Shown here in pieces: positions 47,207-55,636 of a DNA stretch of 64,000 bases (positions within the stretch are counted from its first letter, which is position 1; the number at the start of each line of letters is the position of its first letter). Under the pieces are notes generated by a model that was given only the letters and a program-made list of their open reading frames with translations, searched no databases and was not told the DNA's origin. Made by a program: the position numbers and the translations under genes. The stretch comes from Sulfuricaulis sp. (GTDB lineage Bacteria > Pseudomonadota > Gammaproteobacteria > Acidiferrobacterales > Sulfurifustaceae): assembly GCF_024653915.1 (NCBI RefSeq), contig NZ_JANLGY010000020.1:62001-126000 (forward strand). The letters run 5' to 3'.

Positions 47207-47851
47207 TTATTCATCCTGCCTTTCCGGCTGTGACAACCACTGGTCGATGGCAGGTTGCAGCTCATCGAACGGACGGTAGCCGTTGGTCAAAAGCGTGCCG
47301 GTAGCTCCGTCTTGCAAAACCACGGTCGGGAATCCACGCACTCCGGATTCGCGGGCGATCTGAAAATGTGTTTGCGTCTTTTTCTGCATTTCGTCAGATC
47401 GAAACCGATCGAGGAACACCGTCCTCTCTATATTATGTTGCTCTGCCAGCTCTGCCAGTGTTTCTGGCTGGGTGACATTCCGCCCGAGCGCATAAAATGC
47501 CTCCTGCACCGATTTGAAATAGGGAAAGATAGCCTCGGAATTAATGTCAGCCACGGCGATCACCGCGCGACTGGGTGGTTCAGTATCGTAGACAAATCCT
47601 TCAGGCATCGCGCCCTCGAAAGTGAAGGGCTGGCCCGTCATGCGGTGCACATCCTGCCAGTGATGCAGAATTTCTTCGCGTGATTTTAGCGCCATGGGTT
47701 CGGTCGTGCCCGGTCGGAGCCCGCCCAGCATCAGGGCTATCTTCACGCGGTCGGAATAGGCCTCCTTGATCGCGCTGATCACGGGCGCGAAGCCCCAGCA
47801 CCACGAACACATGGGGTCGGCGAAATACCACAGGATCCGTTGTGTCGGCAT
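47207..47851 (-). CDS. DsbA family thioredoxin-fold protein (CSWC motif)
   Basis: 214 residues. DPMCSWCWGFAP carries the redox cysteines Cys15 and Cys18, and GVRGFPTVVL contains the cis-proline loop. No signal peptide is present, so it is a cytoplasmic FrnE/DsbA-like oxidoreductase. The substrate is unknown. It lies 84 bp after the MEKHLA gene on the same strand. Confidence 0.88.
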   Translation of the reverse strand: MPTQRILWYFADPMCSWCWGFAPVISAIKEAYSDRVKIALMLGGLRPGTTEPMALKSREEILHHWQDVHRMTGQPFTFEGAMPEGFVYDTEPPSRAVIAVADINSEAIFPYFKSVQEAFYALGRNVTQPETLAELAEQHNIERTVFLDRFRSDEMQKKTQTHFQIARESGVRGFPTVVLQDGATGTLLTNGYRPFDELQPAIDQWLSQPERQDE

Positions 47852-47935
47852 TGGAGCTTTCCTTCAGCGCGTAAATCAACAATAGCCTACACCCGCACTG
47901 ATAACTTATGAACCACATCAACTTCTTTCCAGGGG

Positions 47936-48553
47936 TTAAAGATATTCCCATTCGTGTATCAACACCGCCTGCCCGGACGGCTTGCCGTGCGCATCCATAA
48001 CGTTCCATACGGTGGCACGCTGGATATGAAAGCGCCGGCCGGTGGCGGAGAGGCGAATTCCACTGTAATCGTCAGTGAAGCCCTGGCGCCTCACACGTTC
48101 CAGCAGTTGTGCCCGCTCCTCGCGCTCCATCGGTTCCGCTGACAGGCGCGAAGGAGTAGATGTGAAATCATTCCATCCGGCTTCAAAAAGCGCGAGTGCC
48201 GCACGATTGGCATAATTGAAAATCGGATCGGTCTCGGTACCGTGCGAGGCCACCACGAACGGTGCTTCGTGAATTGCCCTCGCCTGTTGCAGCGGAGACA
48301 TCCCGGAATCAACCAGATTGCGACCAGTCCAGTGACGAAAACTGTTTACCAACAGCGATACATGAGATGAAAGAAAATCGTTACTTACGTCCGGCTCGCG
48401 GAATCCTGCGTGACCGGATTGTGCGCCATTCTTCTTATCTCTACCCCCTCCATTCTTGCGAATCTTCGGCACCCGCTGGCGCCACAACCAATACAGCGCC
48501 AAGCCGGTGAGCACAATGTTCAGAACAATTCCCACTACAAAAAAATTAGACAT
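47936..48553 (-). CDS. MEKHLA domain protein with N-terminal membrane anchor
   Basis: 205 residues from MSNFFVVGIVLNIVLTGLAL, a membrane segment, then a charged linker. The C-terminal MEKHLA domain follows (LVNSFRHWTGRNL, EAPFVVASHGTETDPIFNYAN, ALFEAGWNDFTSTPSR, GRRFHIQRATVWNV). MEKHLA is a PAS-related sensor-like fold usually soluble and of unknown ligand; here it is tethered to the membrane. It follows the terminator of the respiratory operon. An upstream start at 48598 is possible but would bury the membrane segment. Confidence 0.8.
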   Translation of the reverse strand: MSNFFVVGIVLNIVLTGLALYWLWRQRVPKIRKNGGGRDKKNGAQSGHAGFREPDVSNDFLSSHVSLLVNSFRHWTGRNLVDSGMSPLQQARAIHEAPFVVASHGTETDPIFNYANRAALALFEAGWNDFTSTPSRLSAEPMEREERAQLLERVRRQGFTDDYSGIRLSATGRRFHIQRATVWNVMDAHGKPSGQAVLIHEWEYL

Positions 48554-48653
48554 GATTCGCGTGCATGCTCGTGAGGTGATTTTTCCTGGCGCAGCCATTA
48601 CACCAATTGACGAGGAATCCTAACATAGAGACATACACGCTACGGAAAACAAA

Positions 48654-48674
48654 ACGGGCGGCAACACCGCCCGT
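48654..48674 (-). terminator. Intrinsic terminator of the octaheme cytochrome operon
   Basis: On the minus strand, ACGGGCGG-TGTTG-CCGCCCGT is a perfect 8-bp stem followed by TTTGTTTT. It lies 30 bp after the cytochrome b stop. Confidence 0.85.
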
Positions 48675-48703
48675 CAAATCCTCTGATAAAACAACTCCCG
48701 ATA

Positions 48704-49309
48704 TCAATCTTCTACTTCCTCCCAGCCGGTAATCATGGCCTTGATGTGGGAGGTCGGTGTGTGACCGGTAGTAGCGAGATAAACATGGGCGATGAAAAAT
48801 ATCAGGATCATGTAGGCGCCCAGCACATGGAAGAACGACACCCATTCCAGCGAAAGGTAACCGGCCACGCCCAACTCCGCCCACTGGCCATAGAACAGGT
48901 AAAACCAGCCGGAAAACCAGATTACCGGCGATATCACCAGCCAGAAAAACAGGTAGGCCAGGCGCTGCAGCGGATTGTGCTTGCGCAGCGTGGTCTGGCG
49001 GAACGGATGCGGCGCACGGGTGAAGATGCCGGTCAGATAATAATTGAACATGGCGCCAACCTTTTCGAGCGTTGGAACGTACTGTTTCCATTCGCCGGTG
49101 GTTAGATGCCAGAACACAGCGAACACCCACAGCGTAATCAGCGTCCAGGCGGCTATGGTGTGCAGGTTCACCGCCGTGCCGAAACCGAAAAGTTTGTAGG
49201 CGCCATGCACCTCGAACCCCGTGAGCAACAGGAAGATAATCGTTGCCGCCTGCGCCCAGTGCCAGAACCGCTCGAAGCGCCTGAAAATATAGATTCTTTC
49301 GGCTGCCAT
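48704..49309 (-). CDS. Membrane cytochrome b subunit (thiosulfate-reductase/formate-dehydrogenase type)
   Basis: 201 residues from MAAERIYIFRRFERFWHWAQ. About four to five membrane helices with candidate haem-ligand histidines are visible: RFWHWAQAATIIFLLLTG, VNLHTIAAWTLITLWVF, and FFHVLGAYMILIFFIAHVYL. It is likely the quinol-oxidising partner of the octaheme cytochrome encoded directly upstream; only one base lies between the two genes. The substrate link is inferred from context. Confidence 0.9.
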   Translation of the reverse strand: MAAERIYIFRRFERFWHWAQAATIIFLLLTGFEVHGAYKLFGFGTAVNLHTIAAWTLITLWVFAVFWHLTTGEWKQYVPTLEKVGAMFNYYLTGIFTRAPHPFRQTTLRKHNPLQRLAYLFFWLVISPVIWFSGWFYLFYGQWAELGVAGYLSLEWVSFFHVLGAYMILIFFIAHVYLATTGHTPTSHIKAMITGWEEVED

Positions 49310-49310
49310 G

Positions 49311-50921
49311 TTATTTCCCTCCCTTGCGATTGCTGAAGATGCGCAGAGAACCGTGGCCAATCACCCCGAGCAAGGCGAAGAATGCCGCGCCCCCGCCAAG
49401 GAGATCGAGCCAGCCATGGGAATCGCGCCCCGGCATGTAGATTCCGGCGATGTTTTTCAGGCGTCCGTCAGCACGGTGGCATTCGATACAGGCAAGTGCC
49501 TTGTCTTTCGGCGCCACCATATGCGTGATGGGCCAGCGCATTTCGGTCTCGATGAAGTCATACTTGCCGGAGTATGGCGCCTTCGCACTGGCCATGCCAA
49601 CGGTGATGGCCTTATCCCATCCGAAATTCGTCCAGTAAGCGGTGGTGTCTTGTCCCGCCGTATGCGGCTTGACCAGCGTGTTGTTCACTGGGTCGAACGG
49701 CTGCTTGCCGCGGAACACTTTGACCGGCCAGATCAACGATTTGCCGTCGTCAGGGCTGCCGTCAAAACGATTAATCGGCGTGACGCCAGCGCTCTTGTCG
49801 ACCTTGTCGGTGATCAAAGTGAAACGAACCTTGCCGTTGAACCACTGATACTCTGGTTCGACATTCTCACCGAGCACGAAGTCGCCCTTCTTGCTGTCGT
49901 AGATGACATGGCCCTTCTCGTCCTTCTTGACGATCGGCTTTCCCTTTTCGTCCATCTTGCCCGAGGTAGACCAGTCCCAGATCATTTTTGTCGCCACACC
50001 GCCACGTGCGATTGTCGGGATGTGACATGTCTGACAGGCGACCTTGCGTGCGTGGTCGTTGAGCCTGGCTTCCTTGAGTGAGTGCGGTCTGTCGCTATGA
50101 CAGGCGACACAGGTGGCCGGATTGCCTTTCGAGACCTTGCCGCGGAGGTGGCGACCTTCGGTATCTTTCGCCGTGGGTACGTAACGACTGCCCGGAATAT
50201 CATGCGCCGAAGTGAGGTGGCAGGTGCCGCAGGTGAAATCCAGCCCGGCGGCGTCCATGTGTACGTCGAGCTCGTGATCCGGAACGGTTAGTGAGCTGTC
50301 CAGGTCACCGTGCTTGACGCCGTCGCCGCCACCGCTGAAGAAGTGACATCCGCCGCAGGTATCGCGGCTGGTTTTCCCGATCTTCTGTGCGACCTGGGTC
50401 AGGTCAACCGGCTTGACGATCTTGCCGGAACCGGGCGGCAGTTCCATCTCCTTGTAGGCCGGATGACCGGCCAGGCCCGGCAACTTGCGGTACTTGCCGG
50501 TGGTGTCATGGCACACCAGGCAATCGACATTGGCTTCCGATTTGAAATCAAAATTGTCGTCCTTCCAGCCGTAGCCAACGTGGCAAGCCGTGCAGAAGGC
50601 GTAATTCGAAGCAACGGAAATGCAGAAATTATTGATGACGTTCTTCTTGCCGAGCCGCTGGCTGCTGTCGGGGTTCAGGAACTCCCAGGTCCAGTGCTTG
50701 GTACGGTGAACCTGCTTGGCCGCCTCAGTGTGGCAAGCGAGGCAGGCCTTGGTCACCTCGGGGCCGGAGGCGAAGGTTTTCTGCAGCTCCTTGAACTTGG
50801 AGTGGTCGGCGGTGGTGGTCTTGGACACGGCCAGCGCCGCGCCGCTGAACAGGAGGCCAAGCACCGTCAGCCAGATACCGATTATCGTCGCGCCAAATCG
50901 ACAGCCACGCCTGTTATTCAT
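49311..50921 (-). CDS. Octaheme c-type cytochrome, tetrathionate reductase (OTR) family
   Basis: 536 residues with a signal-like N-terminus (residues 10-32). Eight CxxCH haem sites lie at Cys60, 110, 134, 189, 231, 271, 296 and 478. The stretch KKNVINNFCISVASNYAFC is typical of the octaheme tetrathionate reductase family first studied in Shewanella, where one haem has a lysine ligand. A C-terminal membrane helix (GGAAFFALLGVIGHGSLRIF) anchors it. Members reduce tetrathionate, and in vitro nitrite or hydroxylamine; the true substrate here is not proven. GGAGG precedes the start. It is third in the cytochrome c-yedE-otr-cytochrome b operon. Confidence 0.93.
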   Translation of the reverse strand: MNNRRGCRFGATIIGIWLTVLGLLFSGAALAVSKTTTADHSKFKELQKTFASGPEVTKACLACHTEAAKQVHRTKHWTWEFLNPDSSQRLGKKNVINNFCISVASNYAFCTACHVGYGWKDDNFDFKSEANVDCLVCHDTTGKYRKLPGLAGHPAYKEMELPPGSGKIVKPVDLTQVAQKIGKTSRDTCGGCHFFSGGGDGVKHGDLDSSLTVPDHELDVHMDAAGLDFTCGTCHLTSAHDIPGSRYVPTAKDTEGRHLRGKVSKGNPATCVACHSDRPHSLKEARLNDHARKVACQTCHIPTIARGGVATKMIWDWSTSGKMDEKGKPIVKKDEKGHVIYDSKKGDFVLGENVEPEYQWFNGKVRFTLITDKVDKSAGVTPINRFDGSPDDGKSLIWPVKVFRGKQPFDPVNNTLVKPHTAGQDTTAYWTNFGWDKAITVGMASAKAPYSGKYDFIETEMRWPITHMVAPKDKALACIECHRADGRLKNIAGIYMPGRDSHGWLDLLGGGAAFFALLGVIGHGSLRIFSNRKGGK

Positions 50922-51014
50922 GCAGCCTCCTTATATTCTCATGTCACCCGTCAGCTTCGTTTGCTGTGCCTGCTACGAAACGCCATTCCAGGCTTACATT
51001 GCCGCCCGCGCTCA

Positions 51015-52280
51015 TTACACAATGGTGAATTTCTCAGTCGATTCGTTATAGCGAACCCATAGATACCAGGCGAGCAACACACCCAATGCAATCAGATAGG
51101 CATACGACCAGCCACCGAGCCATTCGGGCAGATAGACCTGTGTGCCGACCTTGGTAACCTCCACCAGGTCAAGCGACATCTCGGGTGTCATCACTTGCCA
51201 GTATCTTAGAATTCCGGAAAAGACCGAACCGGACCACGCGAAGAACAGCACCGCCACCCACAGCTTCAGATGACCTTCACCGACACGCCACAAAGCGCCC
51301 GAAGCGCAACCTCCGGCGAAAACCATGCCGATGCCGAAAATCGCCCCGCCAAGCAGCGAACCGATCCAGAACGTCGCCGGTATTCCCAGATACGGGTCGA
51401 TGATTTTTTTCTGGAACAAAAGCGACGCCAGTGGAATTGCGATAGCGAGCGCGAGAATGATCGCCTTGGTCATTTCACCCTCGGCCGTCATGAACGGTTC
51501 GCGGAACGCGCGTGCAAAACAGATGCGCGACCGGTGCAGTACGAAGCCCATCGCCAATCCGGCCAGCACCAGGATGGCGCGGGCAGCCAGCTTTTCGTTC
51601 GGGCTGTTGATCCAGCTGGTGGCCCACACGCCGACGGCAACGATAATCAGAACTCCAATCAAGGGATGCCAGGCACGCAACGGTGCGTGCTTCGGCGGCA
51701 GGCCTTTGGTGCCCCAGGTGATGTGCTCCATGGTCCACAACAGCAACTTCAACCCCACCAGCGCGCCGAGAATCAATCCTGCCCACATGGCCCAACCGGC
51801 GGGAGAAGAGTGTATGGCCGGTGTGAAGAATCCGCCGGTGGTGCAGCCACCCGCGAGTGTGGCGCCGATGCCCATGAACGTTCCGCCGAGCGCACCCCAG
51901 ATGTACTCCAGTTTTGGTGCACGATTAAACGCGAACTGGCGCGACATCAGCGCGGCGGCGAACGCCCCGAGCACCAGGGTCATGTTCATCAGCGACATCC
52001 GGTCGAGAAGCGGACTCTCGGGGGCGGACTTCATGTTCAGCAGAGGGCCGAGACCGAGCGACCAGTTGATCCAGTCGCCCCACAATTTGAGACCGCCGTA
52101 AATACCCCAGAACAATCCGCTGACCATAAGCACCGCAATGATCAACACCATCAAGATGGCACCGACATAGGGCGACCAGCTGTCGACGAATATGTGCTCG
52201 TAGTCGGCGCGCAACCCCGACAGCCATCGCGACTGGGTGACTGAACCCACTCCGTTTCCTGTTTCCACACCGTTGCTCAT
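51015..52280 (-). CDS. YeeE/YedE family sulfur-compound transporter
   Basis: 421 residues from MSNGVETGNGVGSV. About ten or more membrane helices form two repeats, each with the conserved cysteine loop: LAGGCTTGGFFTPA and FAGGCASGALWRVG. YeeE/YedE proteins import thiosulfate or related sulfur species through these cysteines. Its place next to the octaheme cytochrome suggests uptake or export of a sulfur oxyanion used or made in respiration. GGGGGA precedes the start. Confidence 0.93.
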   Translation of the reverse strand: MSNGVETGNGVGSVTQSRWLSGLRADYEHIFVDSWSPYVGAILMVLIIAVLMVSGLFWGIYGGLKLWGDWINWSLGLGPLLNMKSAPESPLLDRMSLMNMTLVLGAFAAALMSRQFAFNRAPKLEYIWGALGGTFMGIGATLAGGCTTGGFFTPAIHSSPAGWAMWAGLILGALVGLKLLLWTMEHITWGTKGLPPKHAPLRAWHPLIGVLIIVAVGVWATSWINSPNEKLAARAILVLAGLAMGFVLHRSRICFARAFREPFMTAEGEMTKAIILALAIAIPLASLLFQKKIIDPYLGIPATFWIGSLLGGAIFGIGMVFAGGCASGALWRVGEGHLKLWVAVLFFAWSGSVFSGILRYWQVMTPEMSLDLVEVTKVGTQVYLPEWLGGWSYAYLIALGVLLAWYLWVRYNESTEKFTIV

Positions 52281-52352
52281 CTTAGTTTCCCCCGGTCTGA
52301 ACAATCCGGGAACCGATCTTCGTTTATGAAACGCGGTCCCCGTGTGGCGCTG

Positions 52353-52754
52353 TTACTGACAGCGGGACGGATTGTCGGAATCTTTCGCGCCGTAAAGTAC
52401 GAAGGCCATGATATCAGCTTGCAATTCGGCATCCGGAACATCCAGGTATTTCTCGGCGGCTTTATTTGCGCCCACGATGCTCTTGCGGTATTCGCGGCTG
52501 GAGTAATACTTCACCGAGTGGTTGGTCTTGCCTTTGACATCGTGTTTGTCAGCCTTCAGATAGGCGCTCCAGTCAGCCTTGACCCTGTCAGCCGGCGAGA
52601 TGGTTTTGCCGGACGTGGAAAGGTGACAGCTGGTGCAGACTTGGCGGAAGTAAACACGGCCCCGCTTCCAGTCGCCATCGTAGGCCTGTGCGCTGGTGGC
52701 AAACGTGACACCAACGGTTGCTGTAACAATGAGCCAAGCGACTATGTGTTTCAT
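52353..52754 (-). CDS. Monoheme c-type cytochrome, periplasmic
   Basis: 133 residues. A signal peptide (HIVAWLIVTATVGVTFATSAQA) precedes a single haem site Cys40-Thr-Ser-Cys43-His44. The rest is charged, with YLDVPDAELQADIMAFVLYG as the C-terminal helix of a class I cytochrome. It is the first gene of the operon and probably shuttles electrons with the octaheme cytochrome. GAGGAGAAC lies upstream of the ATG. Confidence 0.9.
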   Translation of the reverse strand: MKHIVAWLIVTATVGVTFATSAQAYDGDWKRGRVYFRQVCTSCHLSTSGKTISPADRVKADWSAYLKADKHDVKGKTNHSVKYYSSREYRKSIVGANKAAEKYLDVPDAELQADIMAFVLYGAKDSDNPSRCQ

Positions 52755-53292
52755 GGACGTTCTCCTCTTAAATTTCCGATCTGTCTGGTCGCCAAATATA
52801 TTCTGACTTGCCGCGATTGAATATAAGCATAGAATGAAATACTAATAATTGATCTTGCGCAAATTACTCATGTTACCTCATGTTTTGCAGTATGCATTTC
52901 TCCATCAATTGGATTTATGACCGAGATCAGTAATCCCGACGAATTTACTTGGTATTTAGATTTTCCGACTGATTCTCACGCACAGCATTATTTTCATGCG
53001 CCCTGAAATGCTTGAGAACAACTGAGCCGATACATTGTCGGACCGAAGGCGGATTGATCTTGAGATAGATAATTCATTCAAGAGTCAAATGTTGTCACAT
53101 TCTGGCAATAGCGGCCACGCACTCCGCTGATGTGACCGGAAAATGCTCATGCATGCGTCAGAAATAAATTAATCGCCAGCTTCCAGCATTATCAATCCAT
53201 ACGGAATGTAACGTTATTTGAATATTGATAGCTGGTTTTGAAATCCTCGGTGGCTGTGCTTCAATGCCAGATCGTATCGCAGGGAGGCGCTG
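52755..53292. other. Intergenic region between cytochrome operon and egtB
   Basis: 538 bp, more AT-rich than its surroundings, separating divergent genes. It holds the FNR-type site and promoter of the cytochrome operon. The nine bases TTGATCTTG occur twice (52849 and 53054), but the second copy lacks the CAA half. Near egtB, AGGGAGG just before the ATG is its ribosome binding site. No gene is evident. Confidence 0.5.
52820..52862 (-). promoter_or_regulatory. FNR/ANR-type site and promoter of cytochrome operon
   Basis: TTGATCTTGCGCAA (52849-52862) has the TTGAT-N4 half of the FNR/ANR consensus and a CAA end in the second half. A minus-strand -10, TATATT, is at 52825-52820, giving a start near 52813. 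The centre of the FNR site is about 42 bp upstream of that start, the spacing of FNR-activated promoters. Oxygen-sensitive control of the operon is inferred. Confidence 0.55.
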
Positions 53293-54597
53293 ATGAGCCC
53301 GCAACGCGTCAGTCCAAATAATAAAACCTCCGCCGGTATTTCCCTGTCACCCCGGGAAACCCTGGCAGAACGCTACACCACCGTACGGCGCATGAGCGAG
53401 GCGCTGTGCCAGCCGCTGGCGCCGGACGATTACAACCTGCAAGCAATACCGGAGGTCAGCCCAGCCAAGTGGCACCTCGCGCACACCACCTGGTTCTTTG
53501 AAACTTTCCTGCTCAAGTATTTTCTTTCCCGTTACCAGCCATTCCATCCTCATTTCGAGCACCTGTTCAACTCCTATTATGAACAGGTCGGTCAGCCGTT
53601 CCCGCGCGCGCAGCGCGGGCTGATTTCACGACCCACGACGGAGGAAGTTCTTCGTTACCGCGCGCAAGTCGACGCGGCCATGGCGGCCTTGCTGGCCTCG
53701 GCGGAAGAGGCCCACTGGCCCGAAGTGGCGGAGCGTGTCAGCCTCGGTTGCCATCACGAAGAACAACATCAGGAACTGTTCCTGACGGATATCAAATACA
53801 ACCTCTCGATCAATCCGCTCAGGCCGGCTTACCGGTCCGATCTGCCGAAGACTGACACTGGCACGACCACGTCGCTGGCATGGATCGAACAGCCCGGCGG
53901 TGTGCAGGAAATCGGGCATGACGGGAATGGTTTTTCCTTTGACAACGAGACGCCACGTCATCGCGTGTTACTGGCAACTTATGCGCTGGGCTCGCGTCTG
54001 ACTACGAATGGCGAATTTCTTGAATTTATCGAGGCCGGTGGTTATCAGCGTCCGGAATACTGGCTCGCGGACGGCTGGCGCACCGCACGCGAGAAATCCT
54101 GGCAGGCGCCGCTTTACTGGGAAAAGGCTGGCGCCCGCTGGCAAGTTTTTACACTCGCGGGCATGCGTGAACTGAACGAACACGAGCCGGCGTGTCATGT
54201 GAGTTTCTACGAGGCCGATGCCTACGCGCGCTGGGCCGGGAAACGTCTGCCGAGCGAGGGCGAGTGGGAGGTGATCGCGAATCAGGAAGCGTTGCGCGGC
54301 AACCTGCGCGAATCAGGCTACCTGCACCCGGCGCCCGTCACCGGCGAAGAAAGACCGGCACAACTGTATGGTGACGCATGGGAATGGACCCGCAGCGCCT
54401 ATGCGCCCTATCCCGGCTACCGGCCTGCCGCGGGCGCGCTCGGCGAATACAACGGCAAATTCATGGTCAACCAGCTGGTCTTGCGCGGCGGGTCGTGCGT
54501 CACGCCCGCGGATCATGTGCGCGCGAGCTGTCGAAACTTCTTCTATCCCGCGGACCGCTGGCAGTTTTCCGGCATCCGCCTGGCGGACGACCGATGA
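53293..54597 (+). CDS. egtB: Ergothioneine biosynthesis sulfoxide synthase EgtB
   Basis: 434 residues. An N-terminal DinB-like domain carries the iron-binding histidines: His64 in HLAHTTWFFE and the HX3HXE motif (His155, His159, Glu161) in HHEEQHQE. The C-terminal FGE-sulfatase domain includes GDAWEWTRSAY and VLRGGSCVTP. EgtB joins a thiol to trimethylhistidine using O2. AGGGAGG supports the start. It overlaps egtD by 4 bp. Confidence 0.95.
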   Translation: MSPQRVSPNNKTSAGISLSPRETLAERYTTVRRMSEALCQPLAPDDYNLQAIPEVSPAKWHLAHTTWFFETFLLKYFLSRYQPFHPHFEHLFNSYYEQVGQPFPRAQRGLISRPTTEEVLRYRAQVDAAMAALLASAEEAHWPEVAERVSLGCHHEEQHQELFLTDIKYNLSINPLRPAYRSDLPKTDTGTTTSLAWIEQPGGVQEIGHDGNGFSFDNETPRHRVLLATYALGSRLTTNGEFLEFIEAGGYQRPEYWLADGWRTAREKSWQAPLYWEKAGARWQVFTLAGMRELNEHEPACHVSFYEADAYARWAGKRLPSEGEWEVIANQEALRGNLRESGYLHPAPVTGEERPAQLYGDAWEWTRSAYAPYPGYRPAAGALGEYNGKFMVNQLVLRGGSCVTPADHVRASCRNFFYPADRWQFSGIRLADDR

Positions 54598-55577
54598 ACC
54601 AACGCGCCATTCGCTTCTACGACGACCATCCGGCACCGGCGACAATGCTGGAAGAAGTCCTGCAAGGGCTGGCGTCACGACCCCGGCGCATCGCGCCGAA
54701 ATTCTTCTACGACGAGCGCGGCTCGCGCCTGTTCGATGCCATCTGCGAATTACCCGAGTACTACCCGACGCGCACCGAGATGGGAATTCTGGAATCCTGC
54801 GCCGACGAGGTGGCGCGCCTGTCCGGGCCGGACGGAACGCTGATTGAGCTTGGCAGCGGTGCCAGCAAGAAAATCCGGTTGCTGCTCGAAGCGGTACGGC
54901 CGCGCCGCTATCTCGGCATCGACATCTCGCGTGAATTCCTGCGGCAATCCGTGCAGCGCCTGGCACACGATTACCCGTGGCTTGAGGTGCAGGCGGCTTG
55001 CACCGATTTCATGCAGGATTTTGAATTGCCCGGAGGCGCGGGGGAGGGGAAAAAACTCGCGTTCTTTCCGGGATCGACCATCGGCAATTTCGAGCCGCAT
55101 GACGCTTTGGCTTTTCTGCAGCGGGTGCGTCGCCTGGTGCAACCCGACGGCGCCCTGCTGATCGGCGTCGATCTCAAGAAGGACCCGCAGATATTGCACG
55201 CGGCCTACAACGACAGCGCCGGCATCACCGCGCAATTCAATCTCAATCTGCTGCTACGCCTGCGCGATGAACTCGGCGCCGAACTCGATCCGCAGGGTTT
55301 CAGGCACCGCGCATTTTACAACACCGCCCGTGGCCGCATCGAAATGCATCTGATCAGCCGCCGTGCGCAGGACATCCGCCTGCTCGGACGGCGTTTCCAT
55401 TTTGAACCGGGAGAAAGCATCCACACCGAGAATTCTTATAAATATACGCTGGAGGAATTTCATGTACTCGCACGTGGCGCCGGTCTGCGGCCACGTCAGG
55501 CGTGGCTGGACTCGGCGCATCTTTTCAGCGTTCATTACCTGAGTGTCGTTTCCCGGTCCCGTCCGCGCGCGGCCTGA
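54594..55577 (+). CDS. egtD: L-histidine N-alpha-methyltransferase EgtD
   Basis: 327 residues from MNQRAIRFYDDHPAPATM. SAM-binding IELGSGASKKI is near residue 81, and PKFFYDERGSRLFDAICELPEYYPTRTE is the family's start block (given here in pieces). It trimethylates histidine to hercynine, the EgtB substrate. The ATGA overlap with egtB shows coupled translation. No egtA, egtC or egtE is next to it, so an alternative thiol donor or unlinked genes must complete the pathway. Confidence 0.95.
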   Translation: MNQRAIRFYDDHPAPATMLEEVLQGLASRPRRIAPKFFYDERGSRLFDAICELPEYYPTRTEMGILESCADEVARLSGPDGTLIELGSGASKKIRLLLEAVRPRRYLGIDISREFLRQSVQRLAHDYPWLEVQAACTDFMQDFELPGGAGEGKKLAFFPGSTIGNFEPHDALAFLQRVRRLVQPDGALLIGVDLKKDPQILHAAYNDSAGITAQFNLNLLLRLRDELGAELDPQGFRHRAFYNTARGRIEMHLISRRAQDIRLLGRRFHFEPGESIHTENSYKYTLEEFHVLARGAGLRPRQAWLDSAHLFSVHYLSVVSRSRPRAA

Positions 55578-55636
55578 GACATCTATCCGGTTCTGGGATT
55601 TCCCTCCGTGAGTTCTGCATGCCCTTCGGAGAATAT

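Noticed and set aside
53054-53062. Second TTGATCTTG as an FNR site for egtB
   Set aside because: The second half-site (CAA) is missing and no promoter is suitably placed.
54378-54593. Upstream extension of egtD inside egtB
   Set aside because: The extra 72 codons overlap egtB in another frame and lack similarity to EgtD; the ATGA overlap start fits better.
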